A stretch of DNA of 64,000 bases, from positions 6,302,501 to 6,366,500 of the forward strand of contig JAILWY010000002.1 in NCBI GenBank assembly GCA_022113835.1, in the 5' to 3' direction. Positions 9,722 to 22,800 of this stretch are shown one piece after another. The stretch comes from Atopsyche davidsoni. Lineage: Eukaryota > Arthropoda > Insecta > Trichoptera > Hydrobiosidae. The notes beneath the pieces were generated by a model that worked only from the letters and a program-made list of their open reading frames with translations, made no database searches and was not told the DNA's origin. The position numbers and the translations under genes were made by a program. How positions within the stretch are numbered: the stretch's first letter is position 1; each line of letters begins with the position of its first letter.

Positions 9722-12130
9722 TTAAATTCCAATAGTATCTTGAGCATCTACAGTTAATGTTTCAAAATTAATAGGTTTTTGATGATTATTTTCAGCATGC
9801 ACAATTATCTTTTCATCATCGTCATCATCAAATGATGTTTCACTCAAGCATTGTGAAATCCTATTAATGAATGGTGAAGGTTCATTTCCATGTCCTGTTT
9901 TGTGAACAATAACATATTTGTCACCATCACGTATCAACTGAACGAGGGAGTTGCTCGCAGATGTAAACGATTCTGAGCTGAGCAGACTCTGAGTGACGGA
10001 ATCTTCATTATTGGGAGTTTTGGCAGTATCTTCATCATCCACTTCGATTATTTGTTCAAATAGTGGTTTATTTTCTTGTTTGGGATTCTATAAATATATA
10101 ATTAAAAATAAATACCCATATAGCACCTATTTAGATAGCAAATTCAGAAAAATAATACTATATTTACCTCAACAGCTTCGATTGTAATGTGTAATATTTG
10201 AAAATCAACAACGCTAATACATCTCAACATAAGAAGAAGGAAGGCGCAGATCCAGCAAACAGTATATAGCCAACTACTTAAGACACACATTTCCACATAA
10301 ATAAAAACTTTATTTATTTCCAAACTAATCTCATGCCTGAAAATAAAAACTTGTATATTTTGTGACAAAATAGTTTATAGTAAAATATACAATGCTAATT
10401 CTGGTAACAATAAATCAGAATGAGTGTGAGTTTACTAACACCAAATTGACATTCAGTTGTCAAAACTGAGATTCAAACCTGAAAATAGTTATCCGTAAGC
10501 CGTATTTGAAGTAATAATATTTCAAAAATATAGTAAATGAAATATAAAAATAATATTGATTTAACAGAAAAAATAAAGGTATTCTAATTTAAATTATATT
10601 ATTTACTACAATTTCAGTGTGAGAGTGAAACATTAATTTAAAAAAATACTATTATAAAATTTTGTGATTCGAGACAACAATTAACATAAACCATATGTTA
10701 CTCTACTGTTTTGTATTTATTAATTAGTTTTACGTCCAAAGAATAAATAAATATAAAATTAATTATATATTTTTTAACTCAGCATGTGTTGGTAGCAAAA
10801 ATGCTATATTATTTTTTTAATATGTTAGGAAAAAGATTTACTTGCACCTACCATTTAGTTTCATTCGTGGGCAGAAAATTTTCAGATTCATTCATAAACT
10901 TGGAAGAAAATGAATCCATTCCGTGATTTAACTTTTTTGTAGCAATAATACTAATTATTGCAAATATTATTGCAAATGTAAAAGCTGGTATCACAATTTG
11001 GTGTGGTTTCTTTAACCTGTTGAAAATATCTCGATAAAGTTTCTCTTTAAAAATATAATTTTCAAAATAAACTAAATCGTGTAACTATTAATTGCTTACA
11101 GTAAAAACAATTAGAGCTAAGTTGATGATATTATCCTCTCGAAAGAACTGGAAAGTTTGAGAAGAGACACTATGGCCTCAAGGAAATAGTATTCTTGAAG
11201 AACAGTATGGACAAAAAGCTATGTCAATTCGCTAGGTTTTTTCTGGAAGAATCTGGTGAGGTCAGTTTTCAAACCGGCCATTACTATTGAGATTAGGATT
11301 TAGTAGATTAGATTGATTTCCCAAGGAGGATGTAGAAAACGATATTTCAAAATGGGGTTGAAGCACAATTTTGGCAACTATTGATATAGATCAAAGGAAG
11401 TCAATTGTTTATAAATAAAACAAGATATGCGATCGCAATTTTTAGATTTGTTTGCTTATGGTGGACTTTTGAGCATGGGAGTTGGTACATTTGTATATTA
11501 TAGTACATTGGCAGCTGAGAATCAAAATATCGGAATAAAACTTCAGCATCAGAAAAAACCCCTACCTTCCAGATTGACTACCTCTGATATAGACAATGTA
11601 TCAACAATATATCAAAATCAAAATTGGGAATATAAATTTTCTGCTGCAGCAAAATGAACTTTTTACAAATTTATTGAAAAATAAATCTGCTTACCCAGAT
11701 GACGATTTACCACCTCGAGGACACATTAAGAAAAATGTTGTCCATATGATACCACAAATTATGGAAAGTAAAGGATTGTATAGCGGAAGAAAACAACCAT
11801 CCATGTCAACCCATTGGGATTTTATGTAATCAATAGGAATTGAATCTATGAACAAGAAATACAATTTCAACAGAATAGTTTAAACAAATATGTATTAAAG
11901 ATAAAATAATAGTTTACTATTAGTATTAAAATCAGGTACTTACGTGAATATTTGTGGACTTTATTTAAATTATCGGATTCAGCAATAGGTAGAGGTGTGA
12001 ATACTATTATTTTAGGATTTAATATACAATTCATATCAAACATTGATATTAAAATGTGGAAAAAAACAGCACACACAATACCAAATATAGCTGCCAGCAT
12101 GTACAGGGATATTTGCAAACCTAAAACCAT
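9722..12130 (-). CDS. Unrecognised multi-pass membrane protein with acidic C-terminal tail (model incomplete)
   Basis: Four minus-strand exons are supported: 12130-11944 (ATG at 12130), 11016-10852, 10336-10168 and 10087-9722 (stop). The last three join in phase (TG|G CAT and GAG|AAT). The first ends in phase 1 and cannot join 11016 directly, so an exon between them, or a different acceptor, is missing from my model. Exon 1 opens with a hydrophobic helix (MVLGLQISLYMLAAIFGIV). Exon 2 has another (VIPAFTFAIIFAIISII) and NESEN/NETK glycosylation-like sites. Exon 3 has a third (WLYTVCWICAFLLLML). The tail is polar and acidic (EVDDEDTAK, FDDDDDEK). I do not recognise the family and assign no function. 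The good splice sites and phase agreement make it a real gene. Confidence 0.6.
11110..11832 (+). pseudogene. Decayed coding-like region, unrecognised
   Basis: Several plus-strand frames are open in turn. At about 11128-11289 one reads YGLKEIVFLKNSMDKK then RFFLEESGEVSFQ before TGA. At 11427-11657 an ATG frame of 76 codons has one hydrophobic segment (FAYGGLLSMGVGTFVYY). At 11596-11829 a shifted frame reads KNKSAYPDDDLPPRGHIKK and ends HWDFM. The two last frames overlap at 11596-11657 and could be one protein broken by a one-base shift. There are no introns. It may be an old retrocopy or mobile-element remnant; it lies antisense in an intron of the 9722-12130 gene. Product unknown. Confidence 0.35.
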
Positions 12131-13438
12131 CAATCAACATCGTAATATTATATATAAATACATTTACAATCTTCATAATCTTGATGATTTTTTTATAATA
12201 TTCAAATAACTATAATATCACAAATAAATGTAGTATTTATCTATATAAAAAACAGATCAGCAATGTGAACAAAACAAAATAAAAAACAAAGTGATATCTC
12301 CTAATCAAGTAAATTATACGTATCCAGGTATTTACCAGATTAATGAAATAAAAATATACTTGCTTTTCCACAATCCACTTATAGATGAAGAATCGCGCTC
12401 AATTAATTTATGGTAATCATGTAAAATCATCTTGAAATGTGATGAAGTATAAACATGTATTATAGATAAAAATCACACTGCTTTTGCAATACCTATATTT
12501 TTAAATTAGGTATTTTAGATTTTAAATTAATTTAATGTATGAAATAACGCTACATTTCCTTTGTTTTTTTTATTGGGTGATATCAATAATATTCTGAAGC
12601 GAGTGCTTCCAATTGTCACAAAAATACTAATTCAATCCAAGTATCAACTACATTTCATGTTTCTTTGACACACGATAAATTCGTTTCTCAAAATATATCA
12701 CAACAAATTAAATTCTATTGAGCAACATGACTTCATCTTCTACTTAATACGCAGAGTGTGTTATTTTTCCTTCAATCGATGATGTCATAATTTCGAGGGC
12801 TTGAGGCACTGCAGCAAAATGTTAACTGATAAAATTTAATCTTATTTGTATGACAAACAGTATTATCAAGTTTTATTATCGATAGAAAACAGGTTTATTG
12901 AAAATTATCTACATTTCGTTCTTCAAGTACATAGCAAAGTTAAGTTACACTAAAAATAATAAAACTACACAACACGATACAAGGCCTTTGTTACCATGGA
13001 AACACAAACAAAAGATTCTTTTTTTTTTTTTTTTTGCTTGTAGTACCACTACACACTCACCGAAAACGAGAGTGAAGAAAAATATGGCATACAGAGTAAG
13101 AAGACTTGTGTGCGTTATACTAGTGTATGAAAGAGCCATTAATATTTAAATCTAGATTTTGTATTAACTTTTTTTAAGTTGAATAACAGACACATTATTG
13201 AATAAAATAAATTTTAAGGCTCAATGCTACTTTTGTTTTTAAATTTGGGGCCACATTTTGATTCAAAAATATACCCGTTAATCTCAACAATAAATAGTAG
13301 AGGAAATGTAGGTCACTTTTGTGTGAATTTAAATAAAAGCAAACCTATAGATTAATTATTTATTGATTTAGCCCTATTATAAATTTAATTTATTTAACTA
13401 ACAATTGACATCATCTTAAATAATTTTGGCATATTAAT
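12131..13438. other. Intergenic DNA, upstream of the 9722-12130 gene
   Basis: Holds the presumed promoter of the minus-strand gene. A T-run (13019-13035) is the only notable low-complexity tract. No coding signal is recognised. Confidence 0.45.
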
Positions 13439-13439
13439 T

Positions 13440-13652
13440 TAAGAACTATAACCATTTAAAAAAAAAACAAGTTTGATAACTATTGTCCACATTAGTGTGA
13501 GGGCAATGGTAGTCAACACATGTCGCACACACAATTGCGGGCTGAGTTCCACCCAGTGCAATCTGCATGGAACCGGAACCACATTCCATTGTCTCATGTG
13601 TGGGCAATAAGGGTCACCTGACTCCAATTGCCTGCATCTCTGAAAATGAGAA
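13440..13652 (-). other. Possible terminal exon or old repeat, unrecognised
   Basis: On the minus strand a good acceptor (cattttcag) at about 13653 precedes a less AT-rich block. One frame reads RCRQLESGDPYCPHMRQW then a hydrophobic end (TIALTLMWTIVIKLVFF) and a stop. Another frame also stays open and reads HETMECGSGSMQIALGG and CATCVDYHCPHT before a stop. Two open frames with different character make the coding call unsafe. No neighbouring exon was found. Confidence 0.25.
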
Positions 13653-13666
13653 AAAAAAGCTACCAA

Positions 13667-14434
13667 ATAAGTTGAAGCTATAAAGACAAACTAGGTTTTA
13701 AATCACGATAAAAAATTCTATGGTTATTAAATATCATAAGCATAGAAAAAAACACAAAGTAGTTTGAACGTTACCTAAGAATAATTGATTTCTTAAGAAA
13801 TAATTGATTTCTTTGGTAAAGTGCTATGGCCAATCAATTAAATAGTTATTGTAAATCAAATTTGCATCCAGTTATAAAATCCCAAGCAAAGTTTCTTTAC
13901 CCCAAATTTTTTAATGTTTTATTTGATTAACAGAAATATTTACAGCTGATATCCGCACTGAGATAGCATACTAACAAAATTAATATAAATCTGCCCATAT
14001 ATGAGAAAATCGCAACGACGATAGTGCAAAGCAAAAATAAAGTTAGTGTGTAGCAGTACCTTTGTTTTTATACCCTGCCACTTTATTCTTTATGTTGTCA
14101 TATTGTGTTGTGAAGGTTTGGTTTGGTTCTGTCACAGAATCTTGATTGCTGTCAATTTTACTTTGATATTGTCAGACGTTTCATAATTCTTGTAAAATTG
14201 GCATAAAAACCACGAAAAAATATATAATTTAGACTGAATATGATCGGATGTTATCACAGTGACAATATTCTAATTATTCCTTATAAGCAAAATCGTATGA
14301 TAAATACATTGTTAAAGTGTACAATGGTTTCCAAGTTTGTTTTGACAGCCACGTATGGCGTCTAGTTATATTATGGTCGCATCTTTACCTTTGTTTACAA
14401 GTCCGTCTTTCAAAAGATTTTAAATTCAGTTGTG
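13667..14434. other. KCTD3 5' flank
   Basis: No coding signal. Contains the presumed promoter and 5' UTR of the KCTD3 gene; the ATG is at 14435. Confidence 0.45.
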
Positions 14435-17400
14435 ATGTCTACTTTTCACCAAAGTAAGATAGGGGACATCGTCCATCTGAATGTCGGTGGATCCAGGTAT
14501 TTTTGTTTTATTTTCTTAATACGATGTTTATACTGAAATCAAACATAAAATATTTATATATTATACGTCATAATTGTCAAACTGTGCGTATTATCTCTAA
14601 TTGTGTAAATCTATATTTTCATTATTACTTAAGTGCTATTTGCTTTGGCAGGTTTTCTACATCATGGCAAACATTGATGTGGGTCCCGGATTCATTCTTC
14701 ACTGCGTTATTGAGTGGCAGGATACCAAGTTTGCGAGATGAGACCGGTGCGATCTTTATTGACAGAGATCCAAAAATGTTTGCAATTATACTGAACTATT
14801 TACGTACTAAGGATGTAGATTTGCGAGAAGTGAATATTAGGGCATTGAGACACGAAGCTGATTACTTTGGTATTACTCCATTGAGTAGAAGACTGGCACT
14901 CTGTGATGAAATGACTCATTCTACTTGTGGTGATGTCCTTTTTTATGGCTACGTTCCTCCTCCAGGTATGATGATTTAAATACTATTTAATTGTAATATT
15001 TAAAATGTGTGATCAACAATGCTGATGTGAATAAGTAATTCACCATTGTAAATTTTGTATTTTCTGAGATATTTAAAAAATCAATAAATAATTTTGTGGT
15101 TTCTTGGGCGTTAAGCTCCCTGGTACTGGGACCATCTTCAGGGATTTTTCGGATTTAAATATGCTATTATATTATTTGTAACACTTTCAAATGGATTATT
15201 CACTAAGATAATATAAGGGTGAAATAATATCACTTCCTTGTATCCCTATATATCTAAGTGCTTGGACTAGGTATTGGATGGTTTATTTAAGTATACAGAT
15301 AGTAATTTAATTATGACAATTTTATCTATAGCTAACCTATCTGGACCACCGAGCGGAAACACAAGCAGCAGTAGAAATAGTATAAGTAAGTCAAGTAACA
15401 GAAGCAGCACTCAGAGTGCTGGTACGAGTGAAACATCAAACCTCGGACGAACTCATTCGAGGAATTCATCATTAGACCTCCGGCTTGTTGGAAGGGTTTC
15501 CAATCAGGAACAATTAAGGTATATATCTTATATTCAAATATTAAATTTACTACTACCAGTAAAAAATACTATGCTTGAAAATGTCAACATAGGAAGTTGG
15601 CGAAACTAGTCTCGTAAAACAAATAAAATGTGGAAAATCACTAAAAATATTTCTTTAAACGTTTCTTAGTACTTTCTGATTCCATTACTTAAATTATAGA
15701 TGTGGAAGAGGCCATTCAAGAACAGCTTCATTGGATTTGAGGCACGGAACCCAAGATCCGAGCAAACCTGCAGTCACGAGAACGGAAGGTACATCATATA
15801 TTTTTATTTTTCTCCCATATCTCAGTTTCTCGAGTGAAGAATTCAATTTAGTAATTTATTAATTGATATAGATTTAATTTGCTTTTGATTCTGCCTATTT
15901 ATTAGAATTTAGTTTTTTATAATTTTATATGTTATGTCAAAAGTGACCATTTCAGTCTATTTTTCCAAATTTTTTATTTTTATTTGATTGATAATTTATG
16001 ATCTATTGGTTATGGCAAATTGACTTTTTGTCTGGATATCTGTAATTTCACAGTTAAACCTTGAGATAATTGTTGTTTTACAATATGATTACAATTTTTG
16101 ACAAATTCAACATTTTCCTACTTTATTTTCAGTCAATGGATGGCCTGATCATCTTCGAGTACAAATCATTAAAGCACATCATAATTGGATTGTTGTTGCT
16201 TATACTCATCTAGTAGTCGGTTACAGGTAAGTGTTATTACAATTAAATTCTTTTATTATTACAGGCTAAATTTGCCAATTAAATTTAATGTTAATACCTT
16301 TTGAATATAGGTACTGATGGTTCTGTGGGACTATGGCGAGCACTATTTTATAATATAATAAAATCTCTGTTTGGAGAATTTACTCAAAATTTTGTTTTTA
16401 ATGTTTGTGTCATTATTCGGCTGTATTTGAAGAATTCCTACAGATCTGTATTTTTCAGCCTATTGAGTGCTCTACTTTGTTTATTGTAATAATGTAAAAT
16501 GTTTATTAAAATAATAATTTCATTTACTATATAATTTTAAACAAGTGCACTTTCAAAGTATCAGTTTGTATTTAGTTGTGTATTGGCAGGTTGACGGATA
16601 CGTGCGGGTGGTGCGTGGTGTTCCAGTCCCCAGTGCAGGAGGCCCCCATCGAGCGAGTGGCTCTCAATGCTAAAGTTGGAGGTGGAGACGTGATGCTGGG
16701 GATCGCATGTGGCCCCTTCATCAAGCTATGGGCTATCGCCTCCCACATAGATCCAATCAGAAGAACTCTTGTTGGTATGTTTTTTAAATTTTTTATTGTG
16801 GTTTTTTTTTATTTTTCTCATCAATATCTTTTGGCTGTACTTTTTTCTTTATTTATTCTTATTGTCACTTTTTCTTGAGTTTCTTTCGTGTTGTTTTCAT
16901 AGACGCTTCATGAACTTGGCTGGGAGTTTATGAGTGCCAACTTGGTCTGCATAGTAATATTTCATTTTTTATAAAGGTTAAATTTTATTATTATTGTAAA
17001 ATAAGCTAAGTATTTTGCATAATAAATTAATGTTAAACATGTTGTATTTAGGAACATTTAACCTGGGAGTGAAGGTAGAACATCTGCTGTTCATCGGTCC
17101 GCAGCTGGTGGCACTGTCCAGCAACGGGGGCTGTGCAGGGCGCTCAGGTTCTACTGGCTCTGTAGGCGGCGGAAAGGCAGGCGTATGGCACACCTCTACA
17201 CAGCACTGGCAGGTGCAGGATGTGGCTCCTCTCACCTCCTTCGATACCGCTGGCTCCTTTCTCTTACTCGGCACTGTAAACGGAGCTATCAATTACATAG
17301 GTCAACACATGTTATTTTCTTAAATATTCTGATTCTTGATTCTCGATATCTTGATAAAATAAGCCTATATATACTGTGAATAGTGATTGGAAGCAAGTAG

Positions 17401-19890
17401 TAATTCCAGTAGTAAATCAATTATAAAGAAGTATATTTTTTGTTGTGTTTTGAGACTTTTGACCATGACAGTCCTGAAATTTTTTTCAGAATCTTTTTCA
17501 TAGTTTCATGTGTGAATCGAATTTCTAAAAACATATTTTATTTAAATTTAAATATCAGTATTTATAAAAGCTTTGTTGAAATTTTCTTTTATGTATTTTT
17601 ATTATATTTGTAAACTTTTCAGATATGCAAAAGTTTCCCCTGCGGATGAAAGATAATGACTTGCTTGTTACTCAACTCTATAGAGATCCAAACCATGAGC
17701 CAATAACTGCAATATCTGTATACCTTACTCCCAAAACAAGTATGTATCCACATTATAATTTTTAGTATAAGATAATGCTAAAAATTAAAAATATATTGTA
17801 TAATTTTGTAAGCTACAGTGATAAGATTTTATTTTCATATTTCATGTTGTTGAGGGACAAGGCATTTGCATGGTGAAGATCCATTAATATAATGAAATAA
17901 GTAAACTTTTTATTTATATCTTCACATTCAATGTGAAGATATAAATAAAAAGTTTACTTATTTCATTATATTCATATTTCATGTTTTACTTTCAGGTCTT
18001 TGTGGAAACTGGATAGAAATAGCATATGGTACAAGAGGAGGCTCTGTTAGAGTGATCGTCCAACACCCAGAAACTGTTGGCCATGGACCGCAATTATTTC
18101 AAACATTTACTGTTCATCAAAGTCCTGTTACAAAAGTTTGTATTATTTTTAATAATTAATATAACCTTATATAAAAAATATGCCAGTATCTTTTGTCATC
18201 TTGTTTGTTTTTATACGATTTTAAAAATACATTGTTTAATAGATAGTGGATTATTGATTGTTACGTCGTGTCATCTTTGACTACTAGGTATAGAGCTAGA
18301 GTATAAAATATTAACCAATGGTTCTACATTTGCAGGTTTCACTCTCCGAAAAGTATCTGGTTTCGGTGTGCAGTGAGTATAATCATGTCAGATCGTGGAG
18401 GGTCACACGCTTTAGGGGGATGATATCAACACAGCCGGGAACAACTCCGGAAGCTTCATTCAAGGTCCTGGCATTGGAGTCCAGCGATCCTAATGTTCTC
18501 TCTTCAAACGACTGTGGTAAGAAATATGTTTTACATATTGATTATTAATTATGATTATACAACAAATGTGAATATCCAAATGGCTAGTAGGTATATATTT
18601 ATCAGCCACACGAATACAATGTTACATGTTCATTAATTATATATTTAATATTTTTGACTGAAAAGACTTGTGGAATTTAACATCACTATCTTTAGTTTTT
18701 AAAGCTTTAAAATATAGCAATTTTATAAATTATGGTATAATTTATACTATAGCATCTTGCTCTATAATATTTCATAATCTAAAACAATACAAGAATGGGT
18801 GATAAATTAATGATTAATATAAATATAATTGGAATCTTTATGAAGGTTATGCACAGTTTAAATACAAACTCATTAATATTATTTGTTTAGGTCCTTATGG
18901 GGAACAGGACGAAGAACAGATTTTTGTCCAGAAAGTAGTACCTGAGACGGATACTTTGTATGTCAGACTAGCATCAAATGGCAAAAGGTAAACTTTATCA
19001 ACATTGTCATTTCAAAATACAAGCACTTATAATTCTATTTGATAATTTATATCGTGAATTGTTGGTTGAAAATTATGATAACAATTTATTTTTCAGAGTA
19101 TGTGTAGTGCGGTCTGTGGACAGCTCGGTGGTGTCATGCTTCATGGTGATGGAGTGTGAGGGACCGCTGCGGCCGCGCCGCTTGCTGCTTACGGGTCACT
19201 GCTCTGGGGCTACGCATATGTGGGACCTCACCACCGCTCTCGACCGCACCAACAATCCCAGCAAAGGTAAGCAGCTGTCAATTTGTCGCTATAAAAATGT
19301 AATTAAAAACTTAACTGAACTCATTTCCTAGCAACTGAATAGTTTAGTATGTTTCATAATATTATATTTTTTCATCACTTACTACCAAATATATACATTC
19401 ATAGATATATCAATGGTAAAAATGCAAATTGAAAATAACAAACAACTCAATGGTCTATGAAGACAAAAATCAAAGAATATTTTTGGAATAGATCATTTTC
19501 ACATTTTTATCCATGCTAGTAATTAAGGACAGATCAACTCATCAGCAAAAATATTTCTCATAAACCCACATGAAGATTTATAAAAAAATCTGTATTTCAG
19601 ACATATTTTTCTCTTTATAATTGGGATATTGGTATTGAATGTTTTTACTATATTATTTTAATTCTTTAATGCACATAATAATATTTTCTTAGAATATAAT
19701 GTGTTCTTAGAATTAATAAAATACACAGAATTCGAATACATAAGAAGAAACAAAATTTAATATTGCAATATTTTTAGAAATAGAGCAGTCAGCAGGGGGA
19801 GGGCCGAGTGCAGACGAGTTGGTGCGGCTGGTAGAACAGTGCGACCTTCATTGCACGGCCCCGCCGTCCCCGCACCGTCCGCTTATTTGA
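14435..19890 (+). CDS. KCTD3: BTB-WD protein KCTD3/SHKBP1 family
   Basis: Thirteen exons join in phase to 665 residues: 14435-14496, 14652-14965, 15332-15518, 15700-15788, 16133-16226, 16590-16774, 17052-17300, 17623-17739, 17996-18135, 18336-18516, 18891-18987, 19097-19266, 19778-19890. A BTB/T1-type domain occupies about residues 10-105 ([35 protein letters not shown]). A serine-rich linker follows ([14 protein letters not shown]). The C-terminal two thirds is a WD-like propeller with family strings [56 protein letters not shown] and [15 protein letters not shown]. In mammals KCTD3 modulates HCN3 channels and SHKBP1 binds CIN85; BTB proteins of this kind can act with Cullin 3. Function here is inferred. 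It ends soon after the last propeller repeat, so it lacks the long C-terminal tail of vertebrate KCTD3. Confidence 0.93.
17849..17985. repeat. Perfect hairpin insertion in KCTD3 intron 8
   Basis: The arms 17886-17928 and 17930-17972 are exact reverse complements over 43 bases with one base (C, 17929) between them. The 15-mer ttcatatttcatgtt occurs at 17834-17848 and again at 17971-17985, flanking the insert like a target duplication. The hairpin ends 23 bases before exon 9. Confidence 0.9.
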
Positions 19891-22800
19891 AATTCCCCCC
19901 CTTCGGACCTGCACCGCTGTTGTTCCATAGCCAACGTAGTCTCAAATCTATTTATCCCGGGTTAAGTTGAATTGTTTACAAATTTGAGTATTATAGTATA
20001 TGTTTTACCGGTAATTATTTGGCTTTGAAAGCAGCTATTGGGGGTGTGTTGTAAGGTGTAAATTGTGTATTTTTAGAAAATCAAATCCATTTTGGCCTAG
20101 GTTGAATGAATGTGTAGATTCCTACACTTGACATTGAAGAATCAAGATGTATGTTAGGGAATTATTTTTTTATTATTTAATATTTAAGTTTGCTGTTATC
20201 ATTATAAGTATTAAAGTATCTCATTTTATGTTATGAAAATCATATAATTAATGCAGTATACTATGTACATGTTTATTTATTTTTAAGGATTAGTTTAGTA
20301 TATAAATTACTTTAAAAATTTTACTGCACTTAATATTACATGATCAAATCGGTATGATATTCATCACTTTAAATTTATATAATTATAAATTTATATATTT
20401 TTTGTATTCTTAAGTGATCGTATTATTAACATTCAAATTTGCTGTGTACTTATCAAAGAAAAATACTCGTCCTTTATTTAGAACTAAACAATGAAATCAA
20501 TCTGATTTCTTTACTAGTAAAGTCAATTTGTCATCGTTGATATACTTAGATTGCAATATCTCAAATATTACATCTACATGTATTTTATTATTCATTAATT
20601 TTTTTAATATAAATTTTTGTGCTTATTGTATTTTAATTTATGGATGATTCATTATGAATGGATATACTATTGAATAAAATATAATGTTTTATTTATTTTT
20701 ATATGGCTGTGAATATTAGTAATCTCACCAAAATTAAGGTGAATGTGTCGACGAATAAATATACTGAACAAAATGTTTGTGAAATATGTATTTTGATCGG
20801 AAGGAATATAGTTTTTAATTATATTAGAGATAGTGAAAAAGACTGTTTAAACTTTATTGCTTTGTAAACATTGAGCTATGCTTAAGTTTAAAAAAAATCC
20901 TAATAAAAAGTTATTGAATTCTATATAGTAGTAATATAATTAAATTACCTTAATTACCTAAAGTATAACTCAAAATCTTAGCAATTTGTTTTATTTATAA
21001 AATGGTACATTTTATTCACCATGGAATAAATTTCTTAGTGAAACTTAGAATATATGAAATAAAGAGTAATAAATCATCATCAAAGCTAGAGTTCTGCATG
21101 GTATTTGATTACCATGCTGAAAATTTTCAATTTCAGCTTAATTTCATTTAAGTTGAGTTTATTGATAATTGAAATACATTAACTTATCAGCTGCACAGAA
21201 ATAACGCGGCACTTAAATATTTTATATATTCTAAGGTATATACAATACAGAAATCAGAAAAAACTATTATCACTTCAATACTTCTTTTATGAAGAAATTG
21301 TTATATTAAACTAATATTACATAGATTTTGTGTTAAATTTAACAAAAAATTTCATTTATGTAATAAAAATTAAAATGCAAATGGGAGTACTATTTTCTTA
21401 TGGTTATATTCAAAATGTTCCAATTGTTAGAGATCAACAAAATCAACTGATTATATTGGAATAACTGGTCTCATTGTTGCTTATTTAATTAATTGATATA
21501 CTAGAGTATTTAATTTCTTACCTCATTATTTTAATATTTAAAAGAAAAAGTGGAAAATGACTCACTGTAAAAAATCTCAGTAGTCTCTATAGAAGTATTT
21601 TTCTTGAAAATATGGAAAATGTTAGAAAACCGATTTTAGATAATGTTTCGGAGTTGCATTGATTTAATAGAATAAGCGAAATTTCAGATCAGATTAGTGT
21701 TTGGTTTGGCTAAAGGCAGTGTTATACTGATAAGTTAATAGAAATACTGTATTTTAATGGAATTAAGGATTTTATTAAACTAATTGTGAAAATTAAATAT
21801 CTAAAATTTAGCAGTTATTGTCACAAATTGCAAGTGCACTATCAAATACTTCATATAGTTATGTAAAGATGTGGTCAATTTACCAAAGTGTCTTACAAGT
21901 AATAGCTACATCTGGAAATATAATCATATAAACCTTAGTGATCTAATCTCCTTCTGCATTCAAGTGTTGTAGGTTTAAAGATGTGATCTTAACTAAACCA
22001 GAATATATTTGAAATAAAATGCACATTATATTTTGTAGGTACATTATTGTTATATTAAAAATATATGTGTGTTTTGTATAAATATTCATAGCCAGGCCTA
22101 TCCAAATATCACATATTCAAATAAGAAGATATCAAATGTTGTTGTCTACATGTGTTGCAGTAGGAGGTTTATTTGGATTTAACGTAAAATGCATTTTTCT
22201 CACTTAAACAATAGAAATGTATTACTTTTAATAGAAATAATGCATGTTCGTTATATTAAAGTAATTTTTCTGGTGGAGATTAAAAGTGATTTTAAAAGTT
22301 AGGCTGGACATTTTTTGTCAATGTACAGGTAAATAGTGTTAATTAACTTCTTTATAAATTGTACAAGATGCACACAACGTTTGTTAAAAAAAATCATAGT
22401 TATGACAATGTATGGTAAGGCAAGCAGAAGATAAAATGAAGTGTTTTTAGGAAATGAAGAACGCAGTGGAAAAATATGAATGTTACAAACTTGTAATTCT
22501 GAAGTAGCGAAATAATTTTAATCAAAAATACTGGGCAATGGACATATTTAATTTGAAAGTTCATTATTCTAGTGACTATCATAAAGGCAAGGCAGCAGTG
22601 GTCAAAAATAAATGACTTTCGGTATAGATTACACCTTCTTTTGGAAATCAAAATATGTGGTAGCATAAATTGAAAAACCTTATTTTTCTCGCAGTCTTAA
22701 TCAAGAGTCAACGATTTAACCATTAAGATGAAAATTCAGTGGTGGCACTAGAATATTTATTTCGCTAGATTGTAAAGTGCAGTTTATGTTATTTAATGAA

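Noticed and set aside
12898..13149. Open frames on both strands near 13 kb
   Set aside because: Lys/Phe-rich composition around an A/T run; no splice context or motif.
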